Notes: a model not told the origin generated them from the sequence alone. DNA of 32,637 bases from Larix sibirica (GCA_004151065.3 NWUY0300007002.1:2869-35505), one strand, 5' to 3'. Shown: positions 1 through 11,149, counted from the stretch's first letter. Numbers and translations are program-made.

Positions 1-90
1 ATATAATAAATACACTATAATACTTACTCTTTATAAGATATAAAATCCTAAACTATTTTGTAATGTAATAAATATTTTCATTCTAATAGG

Positions 91-290
91 GGTGAGGATT
101 GAGATATCATGGAAGAGATTTGTCTTTAAAATAGAGTACTTACTTTTTATAAGATATAAAATCGGTGAGGATTGAGATACCATAGAAGAGATTTGTTTAA
201 AAAAATAGTATTTACTTTTTATAAAATTAAAATTGTAAGGATGAGGATTGAGATATCATGGAAGAGATTTGTCTTTAAAAAATATGTTAT
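91..290. repeat. Tandem repeat, 73-76 bp unit
   Basis: Units starting at 91, 164 and 240 share GGATTGAGATA(T/C)CAT(G/A)GAAGAGATTTG and a TACTTTTTATAA segment. A partial copy of the unit's end is visible near 20-50. Confidence 0.8.
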
Positions 291-540
291 GAATCAAGAT
301 ATAGAAATAAAAATATGTTATATATTAAAATATGAAAAATTAACTAAATCATATAAAAATTTAAAATGGTATTAATAATAATAAATTTATTATATTTTAT
401 TGTTTGGGATTAATATGTAGAGTGAAATCTTTAGATTTAATTAACGAAAGAAGCTTTTTTATTGTGGATGGGATAAGACAAAATAAGAAATCAATCAATA
501 ATCTATCCAATTTCTAAAGCGATTTTGTCAAACATTATCC

Positions 541-1920
541 TTGGCTCCGAAGGTGGTTATCTTGGAAAGTTGGGAATGGAAAATAGGTGGTGTTGGCATC
601 GATCCTTATATAGGGGGTGAAGATTACTTTAATCTATTTATTCCTTTAATCTCCTATCCCTCTAATATTGGAATTAATTTCCTGGAAAATGTCAAGAAGC
701 CTAACTGGATGGGACTAGGTACGTTGTCGTCTATAGGTTTGATTCTTACTAGAGATTTGGCTATAGAATGGAATAATTATATCAAGGGACTCAAACATGC
801 AAGTATTAGATTGATTGAAGTGGGAGATTCTCTAGTGTAAACTGGGAATGTTACTCAACATGTTAGTGCTACTAAAATTGAAATGCTTTCTATGGATTTG
901 TCTAGAAAATAAAATTTTAATTTGGGATAACTTATTAAGAAGAGGATGGTATGGGCCAAATTATTGTATAATGTGCCAACATGGGAGTGAGTATGTGGAA
1001 CATTTCTTTGTCCATTGTGTTTTTACAAAGATTATAATGCAGGAGATCACAGCTAGATTACAAATCATTGATACTTGGGATGCTTCTTCTTTGGCTCAAA
1101 ATTTAGAACACTAGGCAACAAATGTTAGAAAATATAAAGAACTCCCTGTCTTTAATTGTTGGGGGATATGGAGATATAGGAATGAGGCAATTTTCAATAA
1201 CAAAAAACAAAATATATCTATTGTTTTCTCAAAAATCATTGGTTTTTGTAAGGAATATTTTAAGGAAGAGAAGAAGATTAAACAAGGAACTATTATTGCA
1301 CCTCTTCTAACTGGAACTGTTGCAGTTGGATACTTTGACGGGGCTACTCAGATTGGTGTTTGTGGTGGTGGTATGGTCCTTAGACTAAATAATGATCATT
1401 GTTTCTTCATTTGGATGGGATGTGATTTTGGTATGAACACAAGAGCAGAACTTTTGGTGTTATTGGCCTTATTGAGTTTTGCTACTAATGTTGGTATTGT
1501 GACTTTACAAGTATTGGGAGACTCGAAAGTGATTGTTGATTAGGCTACAGGGAGATCTAATATTCATGTGATCACTTTGGTGTCAAAGAATTAAGGACTT
1601 GATCATTTCTTTTGATTTTATCACATTTCAGCACATTTTCCGTGAATTAAATTATGAAGTTGATACTTTATCGAAAAAGGTCATTGGCTTGGAGGAATGT
1701 TTATTATACTTTAAGGAACAAAAGGAAAATGTGAGGGTCACAAGTGGTACTTTGTCTTTGATCTAAATTTGTCAGTTTTGCTATTTTGGGAAGATTGTAA
1801 TATTATACTATGACTGATGTTACATTTTTTGTTTGAGTCATCGCTTTAGAAGTATTTATGGCTGTAGTATGGGACTGTTAATGATGATGAGAATTTTTTT
1901 TGTCGGGTCATTTTGACAAT
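541..1920 (+). mobile_element. 5'-truncated L1-type LINE (ORF2 C-terminus, degenerate)
   Basis: Three overlapping frames give the order expected after the reverse transcriptase. First, a linker with WKIGG-VGIDPYIG and WMGLGTLSS (541-838). Second, a zf-RVT zinc-binding region, CFLWICLENKILIWDNLL then CIMCQHG and EHFFVHC (848-1114). Third, the RNase H domain (about 1300-1764). The 3' non-coding part ends near a GAGAATTTTTTTTGTCGG motif (1890-1907). It carries stops at 838-840 and near 908 and at least two frame shifts, so it is inactive. Confidence 0.8.
1126..1764 (+). pseudogene. LINE RNase H domain, broken by a stop and a frameshift
   Basis: The frame from 1126 reads NCWGIWRYRNEAIFNN and then the RNase H core: GYFDGATQIGVCGGG (about 1330), MNTRAELLVLLALL, VLGDSKVIVD. 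A TGG to TAG change (near 1542) stops it. After a one-base shift near 1578, the sequence continues WCQRIKD, FQHIFRELNYEVDTLSKK, keeping the last catalytic aspartate. All four acidic positions survive although the frame is broken. It is recognisably related to the intact RNase H at 29741-30172. Confidence 0.8.
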
Positions 1921-2480
1921 ATAATAGAGATATGTGATCAACACAGAAGTGAAAGTTAATTTTATAATGTAAAAGAACAATACTATCTTTGATTCCTATT
2001 GCATAACAAGTAACAAGTCATTTTCTTTAAAAATATATATATATTTATATTTATATATTATTTTAAAAATTAATACCATATAATTATTTAAATAAAATAA
2101 AAATATTATTTTTATTAATTTTATGTTTTAAAAATAATACTTTTCTCTTAAATTTATTTTTTAATTATATATTTTATAATAAATAATATTAATACTACCA
2201 TTTATTTAATTAATAAGTAGAATTATTCACTTTATTAAAAATTAATTGAATTAAAAAAAAACAATATGGACTCTATTCAATGTTTCAACCATGTCTCTCT
2301 CAGTGTCATTATTTGAGTTTCCCCCTCTAAGTTAATTTTTCCCTTTCGTGTATGTGGGAATGGTGAAAACATACCACTCTTGGGAAGATTCCATAAGTTA
2401 TCCATATACATTATAGTTTTGGTTTTTCTTATCAATTTGGTCATCGTGTTAAGAAGATTTTTATGGTCAAAATTTTGTAG
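1920..2480. other. AT-rich stretch without a gene
   Basis: Low-complexity TTTATAT and AATTAAT-rich DNA follows the LINE 3' end. No open frame, RNA gene or repeat unit is recognisable. Confidence 0.5.
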
Positions 2481-3045
2481 AAATTATTCATGGTGTATGG
2501 TCAATTCGTGTATATTCACCTTGTTTTAGAGTGAGGATGGTCTAACTTAACAAATATCAAACAATAATGGGTTGTTTTATTTTTTAAATGGTTTGTTCAA
2601 TCTGTATTGGGAGAGGATCTATGAATGATGTTGCTCATATTTTAAATTTCTCATGAAATTTCATGAGATTTACAAGCTTATAGTAAAGGGTCAAGGTTAT
2701 TTTTAGTAAGTGATATTATTTCTGGTCATTAAACCATTTAATATTAAAGAATTGTGGAAACACTAGAAATTGTTCAGTGTTTATGGTTACTTAGTGTATA
2801 TGCATCTTGTTCTGGAATGAAGGTAGTTTAAGATTGATCGATATCAAGTAATAATGGGTGGTTTCATATTCTGAATGGTTTATATAATGTTTATTTGAGG
2901 AGGATCTATGGATGCTATTATACATAACAAATTTCTCGCGAGATTCATAAGCTCAAAGTGAAGGGTTATTCCTCAATAAGAAACATTATTTTTTGTGACT
3001 ACATTATTTCAATATTAATAAATTTAGAAGTGTGGAAAAAGAGTG
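2480..3045. repeat. Degenerate tandem duplication, about 287 bp unit
   Basis: Two diverged copies (about 2480-2766 and 2767-3045) share landmarks such as ATAATGGGT(T/G)GTTT at 2564 and 2851, GAGGATCTATG(A/G)ATG, and a following ATTTCTC....GAGATT block. Divergence suggests an old duplication. No coding potential is seen. Confidence 0.65.
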
Positions 3046-3272
3046 GCTTGTATGCTTACATGGCACTGGATTCTCTATATAGAAGGTGTTGATATTGCTT
3101 TCCATTTGATCTAGCATTGGAAATGTCATGGCTCCACTTGTATTGATATCAACAAATACTATCCTAAGAAGTTAGATTGAAAAAGGATTTTATACTATCA
3201 AGATCTATGGGGAATGGAACCAATTCATGAAAGACATGATATATCCTTCATGTGACTTTGGTTCTTTTGTCT

Positions 3273-3549
3273 AATCATTTTACTATCCATGATCCATGGC
3301 CTTCAATAATTAATCCCACCTAATGAACCTTATAATATTAATATTCACAATTTATGGCTTAATCATTTTACTATCCATGATCCATGGCCTTCCATAATTA
3401 ATCCCACCTAATGAACCTTATAATATTAATATTCACAATCTATAACTTGATTCGTGTGTCTAATCATTTTACTATCCATGATCCATGGCCTTCAATAATT
3501 AATCTCACCTAATGACCCTTATAATATTAATATTCACAATCTATGGCTT
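3273..3549. repeat. 88-bp repeat, three copies
   Basis: Copies at 3273-3360, 3361-3448 and 3462-3549 begin AATCATTTTACTATCCATGA and end CAAT(T/C)TAT(G/A)(G/A)CTT, with only a few substitutions. The third is separated by a 13-bp spacer. High identity implies recent expansion. Confidence 0.9.
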
Positions 3550-4093
3550 ACTCAAGATTAGGTGTGATCATAGGCTAACCCATTTTAGTTTACACGTACA
3601 TCATTTTCCTTTTAAGTCAAGTTGAATAGGCATTATGCTCTTTGAAATGTAGAGGAAAGGGTGAAGAAATGTGTGTGAATTTCCTTTAGATAGTTTGGTC
3701 ATTTATATTTTCCTTCAAACAAAAGCTGGTTCCCTAGTTATTATTGATTTATAAACGTCCGCCCTTCAAGGAGTAGTGGTTTAAAACAAGGTTTGTAGAT
3801 GCCGCATCTCCACATTGTAGAGACATTGAAACTGTGTGGCACATATTTTGGAATTCCAAGAATGCTTGGGAATATGAAATAGTTGTCTAACTCGTGGCAT
3901 CATATTTTCATCAATAAGAATAATTGGATGATGTTAACTCCATTGGTCATTTTTGTTTTAGAGTTGTTGGTGTTATATTTGAGTTGCCAAAAACAGAAAT
4001 TTATTTTGAGCTTGTGCTCAAGTTTTTAGATCGAAAGAGTAGAAAAAGTACAAGGAAATATATATAAAATAACTTGGTTTTTCACGGTGTTTC
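3550..4093. other. Non-coding stretch
   Basis: No gene is recognised. Short frames broken by stops and AT-rich sequence only. Confidence 0.4.
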
Positions 4094-4566
4094 AAAGCTC
4101 ATCATTAAATGTATTAATGGTTTTATTTTTTATATGAAAATTTTCATTAAATTTACAAAGATTCAACTAGGAAGGGAATTTTTAAGAATGTAAGTTTAAT
4201 TATGTAAGAGAATTTAGTAATAAAAATATTGTTGATTGGTTGGAAAACTAAACCATTCTACCTAGATCTTCTTAATCTCTTTCTTTAGAAGGTCCTTACA
4301 TGAAGAAAAAGCTTACCATTAAGTGTATTAATGGTTTCATCTTTTATTTGAAAATTTTCATTAAATTCACAAGGATTCAATGAGCAAGAGAATTTTTTAA
4401 GAATGTAAGTTTAATTATGTAAAAGAATTTACTAATAAAATATTGTGGATAAGTTTAATTATGTAAAAGAATTTACTAATAAAATATTGTGGATTCGTTG
4501 GAAAACTAAACCATTCTACCTAGATCTTCTTAATCTCTTTCTTTAGAAGGTCCTTACATGAAGAGA
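4094..4566. repeat. Tandem duplication of about 214 bp with a nested 44-bp duplication
   Basis: Copy 1 (4094-4307) and copy 2 (4308 to about 4566) share AAACTAAACCATTCTACCTA and the following AGATCTTCTTAATCTC block. Copy 2 contains a perfect 44-bp internal tandem duplication (4407-4450 and 4451-4494). Confidence 0.85.
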
Positions 4567-5666
4567 AATTGGACTCAAAACATTATTGATTAGATGTTTA
4601 CAATGGAGCTCTCTTTCTCCCACTCTACCCCATGGCATCATTTAATCATGGATATTTATGTGGTAAATGTGTTTTTAATCTCAATGTGGTTCCTAAGACT
4701 TCCTCGACACGGTAATGGATTTGTAGGTACTTCAATCATTGATGAAGTTGAAAGATGGCATATACCACCTCAAGTATATAGCATGTTTTCAATGATAGAT
4801 AGTCCCTTTTCTGAGTGCAAGAGAGAATGCATCTCATTTAAGTATGCATTTTCTCAAGATCTAACCTTTAAGTTGTATCAATATGATTCATTGTAACTCT
4901 TTGATGGCAGGTCGAGGTAAGTGATCTAATGGTTGGCCTAGGTTTTTAGGAAGAGGAAAAAGGAGTTTGTCCCAAATCCATTAAATATCCATGAAAGATA
5001 TATGCAAACTTCTTGTCTTAGTAGTGTATATCTGTATCCATTCTTAGTGAACAGGCTAGATTTTCTAGTTTAAAGAAAAAAAAAAGTAATAAAATTTTTA
5101 TTGAAAAAATGTATTACATACATTTTAGGTTCAATAAGTGTTTGAAGATATAGAAAAAAAGCATATTTTTGTTAATAAGAAGAAGGCCTTTTCTCTTTTT
5201 ACAAAATTTATATACCTATTTAATTTCTAATAAATAGATACTCATCCTTCTTTTATAGAATTGATTTATCTATTAGAAATCTTAGGAATTCAAAAAAAAC
5301 ATTTTTATATAGAAAATATATTTGTGTCGAGCAATCTATGTATGGAGGTTGAGTTTGTTATGAAAAGACATTTTAACTAACTAAAGTCAAGTCAAGGTAG
5401 CATAAAAATAATGATATATTTCAATTTAATGATATGCTATGTTTTTTAATTTAATTTTAGTTTTCTTTTATGAATCTTAAGTTAGCATGGATGCTTCCTA
5501 TGTTTGTGAAGGAGAAGGCAATTTCCCTAGCTAAAATTAAAATTATTTAAAAAAAATAACAAATTCAATTTGACTTATTAATATTCTCAATTTAATTTAA
5601 TATAAAATAGCTTAAAAGTAATAATATTGGATCTCACTTACTAATACTTCCAATTTCATATATTAT
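4567..5666. other. Non-coding stretch with one unrecognised 100-codon frame
   Basis: A plus-strand frame at 4594-4896 (MFTMELSFSHSTPW...) has no motif I recognise, no splice context and no neighbour that would suggest a gene; it may be a decayed transposon piece. The rest is AT-rich. Confidence 0.35.
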
Positions 5667-6050
5667 GTTGTTATACTTTTCTTTAGTTTTTATTTTATAA
5701 AAAACACAATAATTTATATATATCATCATATTACATTAACACTAAGTTAACTAAAATGAGTTAGTAACATCATGTATGATGGACTGCTACAATGCTAATT
5801 TTCAAGCTGATTATGTTGATGTATGGAGATGTTATTATATAAATATATACATTTACATTATGCTATAATTTTCTTTAGTTTTCATTTTGTAAAAAAATAC
5901 AACAATTTATATAATATCATTATCATATTACATTAATACTAAGTTAAAATGAGTTTATAACATCTTTTATCATGGACTGCTATAATCCTAATTTTTAAGC
6001 TGATTATGTTGATGTATAAAGATGTTATTATATAAACATATAAATTTATA
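5667..6050. repeat. Tandem duplication, about 192 bp unit
   Basis: Copies at about 5667-5858 and 5859-6050 share TTTTCTTTAGTTTT, TATCAT...ATATTACATTAA, ATGGACTGCTA and GCTGATTATGTTGATGTAT. Confidence 0.8.
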
Positions 6051-6241
6051 TTATTTTTAAATGACTATTAAAATATGAAAAGGTTCTACTAAGTTATGAA
6101 AATATTATTTTTAAGTATTTTTATTTAATAAAGTTAGATAAATGTTGTATTTGACACTACCTTCTCTACAACCACCTTAAAATTTCCTTCGAAACATACT
6201 GATCTCAAAATTCTATTAGATAGACTATTACATATAAGAGT

Positions 6242-6338
6242 GGACTACTGTAGCATTTCCATCAACTTCAAGAAAATAAACAATTTTAAGGATTACTGTA
6301 GCAGTTCCATCAACTTCAAGAAAGGAAACTATTTTAAG
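6242..6338. repeat. 49-bp tandem repeat, two copies
   Basis: Units at 6242-6290 and 6291-6338 share TACTGTAGCA(T/G)TTCCATC and AACTTCAAGAAA, ending in ATTTTAAG. Confidence 0.85.
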
Positions 6339-6770
6339 GGGAAATTTTTGGTCCATGCAGCACAACAACTAAATTGTGATTTCTTTAGCTTCGGGCAGTT
6401 GAAATAGAGACTAGGTTATTTGAAAATCTGCAACCGTGTGCATGTCAATTTCTTAGGTAGTAGTTGTTTCCAAACCCAAATCTTTATAGAAAAGTCAAAT
6501 CAACCAGATAAATAATTTGTTGTGAAAGTGGGTGAAGTGTTAGGTTAGCTTTAGCTCTTAAAAATTTCACTAATCCCTACGTTCGATGGACTGTACTGCT
6601 AACAAAACTTTGGACGATAGGTGGCCGGATTTTGGATAGCATGGTAATTGGCAGGCAGGGAAAAACCTATGGCAAGATCTACGAAGATTCATGCTTTTAT
6701 CTGTGATATCTTTCTATTATATTGGACATACACTCCGAAAACCCAACAGAAGAGGATAGTGGAATCCTTT

Positions 6771-6826
6771 GTACTGAATTTCAATCTACCCTAATCCTTA
6801 GTGTACTGAATTTCAATCTAGCCTAC
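6771..6826. repeat. 32-bp direct repeat, second copy partial
   Basis: GTACTGAATTTCAATCTA starts at 6771 and again at 6803. It lies in the 3' flank of the KANADI gene; 6340-7075 otherwise shows nothing recognisable beyond possible 3'UTR. Confidence 0.75.
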
Positions 6827-7075
6827 TCAGTAGGTTCTCTAAATAACCTGCACTAGTATTTTCTAGTAGGTTAAGCGGTTCCCTCGTAGATAATTTCGAA
6901 CGCTAATTCCCGCTCATTTGCTAGGCTGTATCCCATGAATACTTTCTCTGGCTATTTCGATATTTGTGAAATCGAGTCAGAGAGTTATTCCTATGACATT
7001 GAATGTTATACCTTCGCGGGCCAAATTTGGCATACTATAATTCGTTGTACATCCAGTACGTTTTGACTACGTTGT

Positions 7076-7247
7076 TCATTCGTAAATTCTTTTACTATCC
7101 AATGTCCACGACTCCACACGGCAATCGAGTCCAGCTACCTCAATATGAGGCGAACTACGCAATTCGAGTCCATAGACCTCATGGCGAGCACGTTTTTCTA
7201 TCTCTGGTCTGGGAGTATAACTGTTGTTGAATGGTTGTTCTGAATTT
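7076..7247 (-). CDS. KAN: KANADI terminal exon 5 (tentative)
   Basis: After the acceptor TTATTTTCAG the exon stays open in the frame set by exon 4 for 57 codons and ends at TGA (7078-7076). It begins NSEQPFNNSYTPRPEIEKR and ends ESWTLDSKRIYE. KANADI proteins normally end in a short LEFTLGR-like motif; the WTLD near this C-terminus may be a diverged version. Two possible GT donors (GAG|GTCTAT, GAG|GTAGCT) lie inside, so a longer gene with one more exon below 7076 is possible. Confidence 0.6.
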
Positions 7248-10200
7248 CTGAAAATAATGGTGAGATGTCAAAGCTTAAACAGTTGGGCTAAAGGTCCTTT
7301 AATGGTCGAATTTACCCAATGTGAACCCGTGACGTGTGGTCGAGTTTCACGTGGCTTAACATTAATATGCTACGGTCTTTTCTCTTATTTCGATAATATT
7401 GACTACGACGATAACTGCGACACAATATGCCTATTTATCCAGTGGGTATTGTCCAGAGAAAATTTATCTACGCTTTCTTTTAACTACTGCTTTAACATGG
7501 AGAAAATGCAGGTGTACCTTGAAGAGTTGCTCCATAAATTTGAATAGTCGTCCTGTTGAAACGGTGATTTGCTCTGCACTGATAGCATGGAATCTCGCCC
7601 GTTTACAATCCGACCATATTTGAGAGCCTCGGTGCCTGAATTGTTAAATTGGGGTTTCTCGGTTATGAAATCTTCTGGTGTTTCTCCGCTTGAAGTCTCG
7701 AACGTTTCTGATTGACCTGAAATGGGATCGAATGGACATTCGTTAGAATGGATACAGTAAATAGTAGCAGATCCGAAATTATCATCTGATAACTAAAAAC
7801 AACACCCTTCCCCTCTCCCAAACATATAGAGACACACAAAGGACACTGAGTAGGTTAATCTAACAAGGATATATAAGGGAAAAATAATCAGATCAGTGGG
7901 AAAGTTAGATTGGGATGTTCCCCCTGCTGGCTCGTCAGAGCGAGATGAACAGTCTGAATAGGCTTTTGACATGAGAGGTTTGTAGTAAACGATGAAAACC
8001 ATTTCCCATAAGGAGAAACGCCTGTGCGCTTTTAACTTGAGTTCATTTCCCCTTGTGTATTCAGTAAGTGATAGGAATATATTAGAGGGAGAAAGGAGAT
8101 TTTATGGATCCATGCCACAAGATGGGAGGAGGGGCGAAAGGAGATTTTATAGTTCTATTCCGACATGCCACAGTATAGGTGTATCTAACTGTTGTTTGAC
8201 AAAATCATCTACACAACACGTCCCAAAAGATAAGAGACAAATATACACCTTAAATTAGGACATGGTTCGAAAATCCTTTAAATTTGAAAACGCCATAAAT
8301 TGCATTCACCTGAGGAGGCTGCAGGTTTGTCTGTAGTCTTCACAGTTCGATACATCTGCAACCATATAGAGATTTTTAGTGAAACATATTTCACTCAGAT
8401 TAGATTACAGAAACTACTATTAAGACCTCGAATATCATGAAATCAATCAAAGCACAAATCGGTTGACTTCGCCTCTATGTTTTGATTCATCAGAAACACT
8501 AAGTAGGTATAGGTTTGGTTTGAGCTTGGACCTGCTAGTCCTACATGTGTCATATAGGTATAATCAACTAACACACTGTCGCGGAACCGGTATGACTAGC
8601 TCTCAGAATTTATTACAATGATTTCGATTAAAAGAAGCATATTAGGTATACCTGCAAGTGACTCTTTACATGGGCTAAGGTCAGATCCTTGACATTCATA
8701 AGCTCCAATACTGACTTTGGAGTAGCTCCTGGAACAAACAGGAAAATAATGTCAGGACTCTAGTAGATCTGCATAGCCAGAAAAATGATACAGATTCATT
8801 TGCTTATAACATTAATTTCTGCATTTGTTTTTGGCAAGCCTATGAAAAATGGGGTTCTGAAGATTTAGTGCAACCACATGTTTGAATTTGTTAATACAAT
8901 AAACCGGTATACAAAAGGGGCATGACTGCAGTTACACGTTTCAGATTGTGTAGGGGAGAAATTCGAATATTGAAAACAGACTATCGTTGGTTGTGTGATA
9001 AGTTCAATGCAAAAGTAGGTGAAGGGGGCACTGCAACTCTATATAGGGGCATTTTTGGGAGTTGATACCTCTAGGAAGAACATGGTTGAAGCGAAGCCTA
9101 GGAGATACAAACCCTAGATTATTCCCAAAACCAGATTAGTTCAGATTTTACTTTGGGAATGGCGACCTGGAAAAATTGATTTCATGTGAAGACTGACAAT
9201 CGAGAAGAAACTAGTTTTTTGTTTCATGGGCATGGGAAGAAATGCTTTATTCTAAAGGGAAAAACACTGGAACAAATGCGCATACTTTCATGGCCTCCAA
9301 GCAGCTCAACCGCGTGAACGAAATGTGCATGTAGTGTACTCGTCCAGCGCATTCGCGGGGCCCTCATGCTCCTCTTGGAAGGCAGCTTCGACATGAATCT
9401 CGATCTCAATGAACTTTGCGAATCAGAAAGGGTTGTAGGAGGACGGGATGCCACAGCTTCAAAACTTCCCATGCTTTGATGGTCGACATTAATTCCAACG
9501 CTGCCTTGTGATTCCATTATATCTTCGTGAGGAGTTCCCAGCTTCAGCTCCGAACGAGAATAGGGATAGGGATTATGACGTTGATGATTATGATGATGAT
9601 TGGCATTCAGCATCCTATTTGGATTCTCCAGCTCGGTCAGGCCAAATCTTATAGCGTCAATCCCCCTTTGATCCCTCGCTAAATCATTGGAGCAATTATA
9701 ACCTCTGGATGGCAGAATGGCCTGGCCAGCGAGAGATTGATGGAGGGTGGAAGAGGATTCGACCTGGGAACCATAGATGCCACAACCCAGTGTGGGATTC
9801 TCATGGAAGCCATTCTCATGCCCTCTGTATAGATTGGCAGGCCTCCGAGCCTCTACAGTGGGCTGCAAAAATGGAAACGACTGAGAACGATTATGATACA
9901 CTGGAACCCCTTTTATAGGACTGCTAATTCTCTCATTGGGCTGCAGCTCCAGCAACGCCATCGTCGACTGCAGACGCTGATTTCCTTCCTCAACGCGTCT
10001 GCTTTCATGGCTGCTGCAATCAACTGAGCCATAATAATTATTATTACTATTATGATGATTAGCAGGATGCGCCAAACACAAATCTATGTCCCCGGCGCCC
10101 CTTCTCTCGCTAGCACCGCTTGAATTACTAGAACCCTCGCTTAGGTTTCCATTCGACTTCAGCGCCCTCCGCCACAAATCAAACCCAATGTCATGCTCCG

Positions 10201-10297
10201 CGCTACTGGAGGTGGATGCTGGCTTGCTATTTGGAGGGCTTATGTGTAGAGACAAATCCGGAACATCGCCAATATAGAACCCCTCTTGTGGCTGCAT
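7076..10297 (-). CDS. KAN: KANADI-type GARP transcription factor, five coding exons
   Basis: Joined exons (minus strand): 10297-9286, 8728-8652, 8355-8310, 7716-7518, 7247-7076; 1506 nt, 501 residues plus stop. All four introns are GT-AG and the phases agree. The N-terminus has the KANADI signature PDLSLHISPPNSKP (residues 13-26), whose DLSLH resembles an EAR-type repression motif. The GARP/Myb-like DNA-binding domain runs from about residue 308 (KRSMRAPRMRW) through LLGGHE and RATPKSVLELM to HVKSHLQMYRTVKTTDK (about 375). Family knowledge: KANADI proteins are nuclear repressors that set abaxial identity in lateral organs and act with auxin and HD-ZIPIII factors. The start is fixed by an in-frame TAA three codons upstream. 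Length exceeds Arabidopsis KAN1 (about 400), mainly through the Asn/Ser/His-rich region before the GARP domain. Exons 1-4 are secure; exon 5 is less so because the family's usual LEFTLGR ending is replaced by a divergent tail. Which KANADI paralogue it is cannot be told. Confidence 0.92.
7518..7716 (-). CDS. KAN: KANADI exon 4
   Basis: This 199-nt exon follows TTTCAG and restores the family's SSGQS junction: SG|QSETFETSSGETPEDF. It ends in DDYSNLWSNSSR, matching the LW(S/T)NSS motif after the GARP domain of KANADI proteins. Donor TTCAAG|GTACAC. Intron 3 before it (7717-8309) holds a repeated GAAAGGAGATTTTAT and no further coding exon that I recognise. Confidence 0.88.
8310..8355 (-). CDS. KAN: KANADI exon 3 (end of GARP domain)
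   Basis: This 46-nt exon encodes MYRTVKTTDKPAASS and one base of the next glycine codon, the conserved end of the KANADI GARP domain. Acceptor GTTGCAG|ATG, donor CCTCAG|GTGAAT. Confidence 0.93.
8652..8728 (-). CDS. KAN: KANADI exon 2 (second GARP helix region)
   Basis: This 77-nt exon completes the arginine of HER and encodes ATPKSVLELMNVKDLT, then LAHVKSHLQ, the most conserved part of the GARP DNA-recognition region. Acceptor TTCCAG|GAGCT and donor TTGCAG|GTATAC flank it. It is too short to stand out as an open frame and was found by its protein motif. Confidence 0.95.
9286..10297 (-). CDS. KAN: KANADI exon 1 (start codon to LLGGHE)
   Basis: Codes for residues 1-337 plus the first base of codon 338. 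It carries the N-terminal PDLSLHISPPNSKP motif, low-complexity Ser/Asn stretches, a His-rich run (HHHNHQRH, written by an ATG/ATT trinucleotide stretch near 9580-9605) and the first half of the GARP domain, ending LLGGHE. The donor is GAAA|GTATGC at 9286/9285. Reading past the donor adds a non-conserved 20-residue tail, which confirms the splice. Confidence 0.95.
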
Positions 10298-10508
10298 CCT
10301 CGTTTATCCAGATCCACTACTTATTTCTAGATCCTCCAACCCTCTTACTGCACACTAAGCCAACTTGCCAAATCCGCCAAAACAGCACATCTCCACCCAC
10401 AGTGGCTGCACGAAGAAGCCAGTGGTGGACAAGCCAGCCCTCTCAGGTGGCATTGAAGAATGCCATCATTCCAGAACTGTCTGAGCTCCTATACAGAATG
10501 GATTGAAC

Positions 10509-10771
10509 CTGCAACCAAAACTTATAATATCATAGGAACCCCCAAAACTATCTGAAACATGGAAGGCAATGGCAAAACAGTAGAATATGGCTACCTTCTG
10601 GTGTTTTAGAATAGTTTCTCTCCTAACCAGAAAACATGGAAGGAAAACATGGAAGGTTATGAGACAATGACAACAAGTAGTAAGGATAAGGCCTATCCTT
10701 CTACCATAAGAAAATCCCCACTCTTCCTCTTCTACTAAAAATCAAATTGCACACACAGCCTGCTTCTCTAC
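10509..10771 (-). other. Probable intron in the KANADI 5'UTR
   Basis: On the minus strand the sequence shows a good donor (GGGCAG|GTAGAG at 10772/10771) and a good acceptor after a T/G-rich stretch (TTGGTTGCAG|GTTC at 10509/10508), between the putative transcription start and the ATG. Splicing would create a short upstream reading frame from the ATG at 10795, beginning MVSDPPGQVQS and ending at a TGA near 10444. This is inferred from splice signals only. Confidence 0.35.
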
Positions 10772-11149
10772 CTGCCCAGGCGGATCGGAAACCATCACAC
10801 AGCGAGAGAGAATCTGAAATACGCAACCAAAGCAGAGAAAACAGCAGTGACAACACAGATGGGGAAGTAGACGACGATGAATAAGAAAGAACAACAGCAA
10901 CAGCTGCAGAAATAGAACAAGAAAGAATGAATGAAGGAAGGAGGATATAGATTAGACAAAGTATGAAAGTATATCTCGGACAGAGACAGTCAGGAACTTA
11001 GTCAATATAACAAAAACAACGCACCCGAAAACCCAATAAATAAAATCAAAAACCTATTCGCTCCTCCTCACGAATTACACCCCTAGCTCAAATCCTGTGG
11101 CTACCCATATAAACTCTGTAACTCTGCTTTTATTCTCGTTTTCTTTCAA

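Noticed and set aside
4594-4896. 100-codon plus-strand frame (MFTMELSFSHS...)
   Set aside because: No motif, no splice or promoter context, and it is embedded in repeats; kept only as a note within the surrounding region.
7003-7623. Plus-strand frames at 7003, 7224 and 7399
   Set aside because: Antisense to KANADI exons 4 and 5; no recognisable product.
7793-8258. Frames inside KANADI intron 3, considered as an extra exon (SDCSSRSDEPAGG)
   Set aside because: The exon 3 to exon 4 junction restores the family's SSGQS sequence in phase; inserting this frame would break it.
9709-10506. Plus-strand frames opposite KANADI exon 1
   Set aside because: Shadows of the well-supported minus-strand coding exon.
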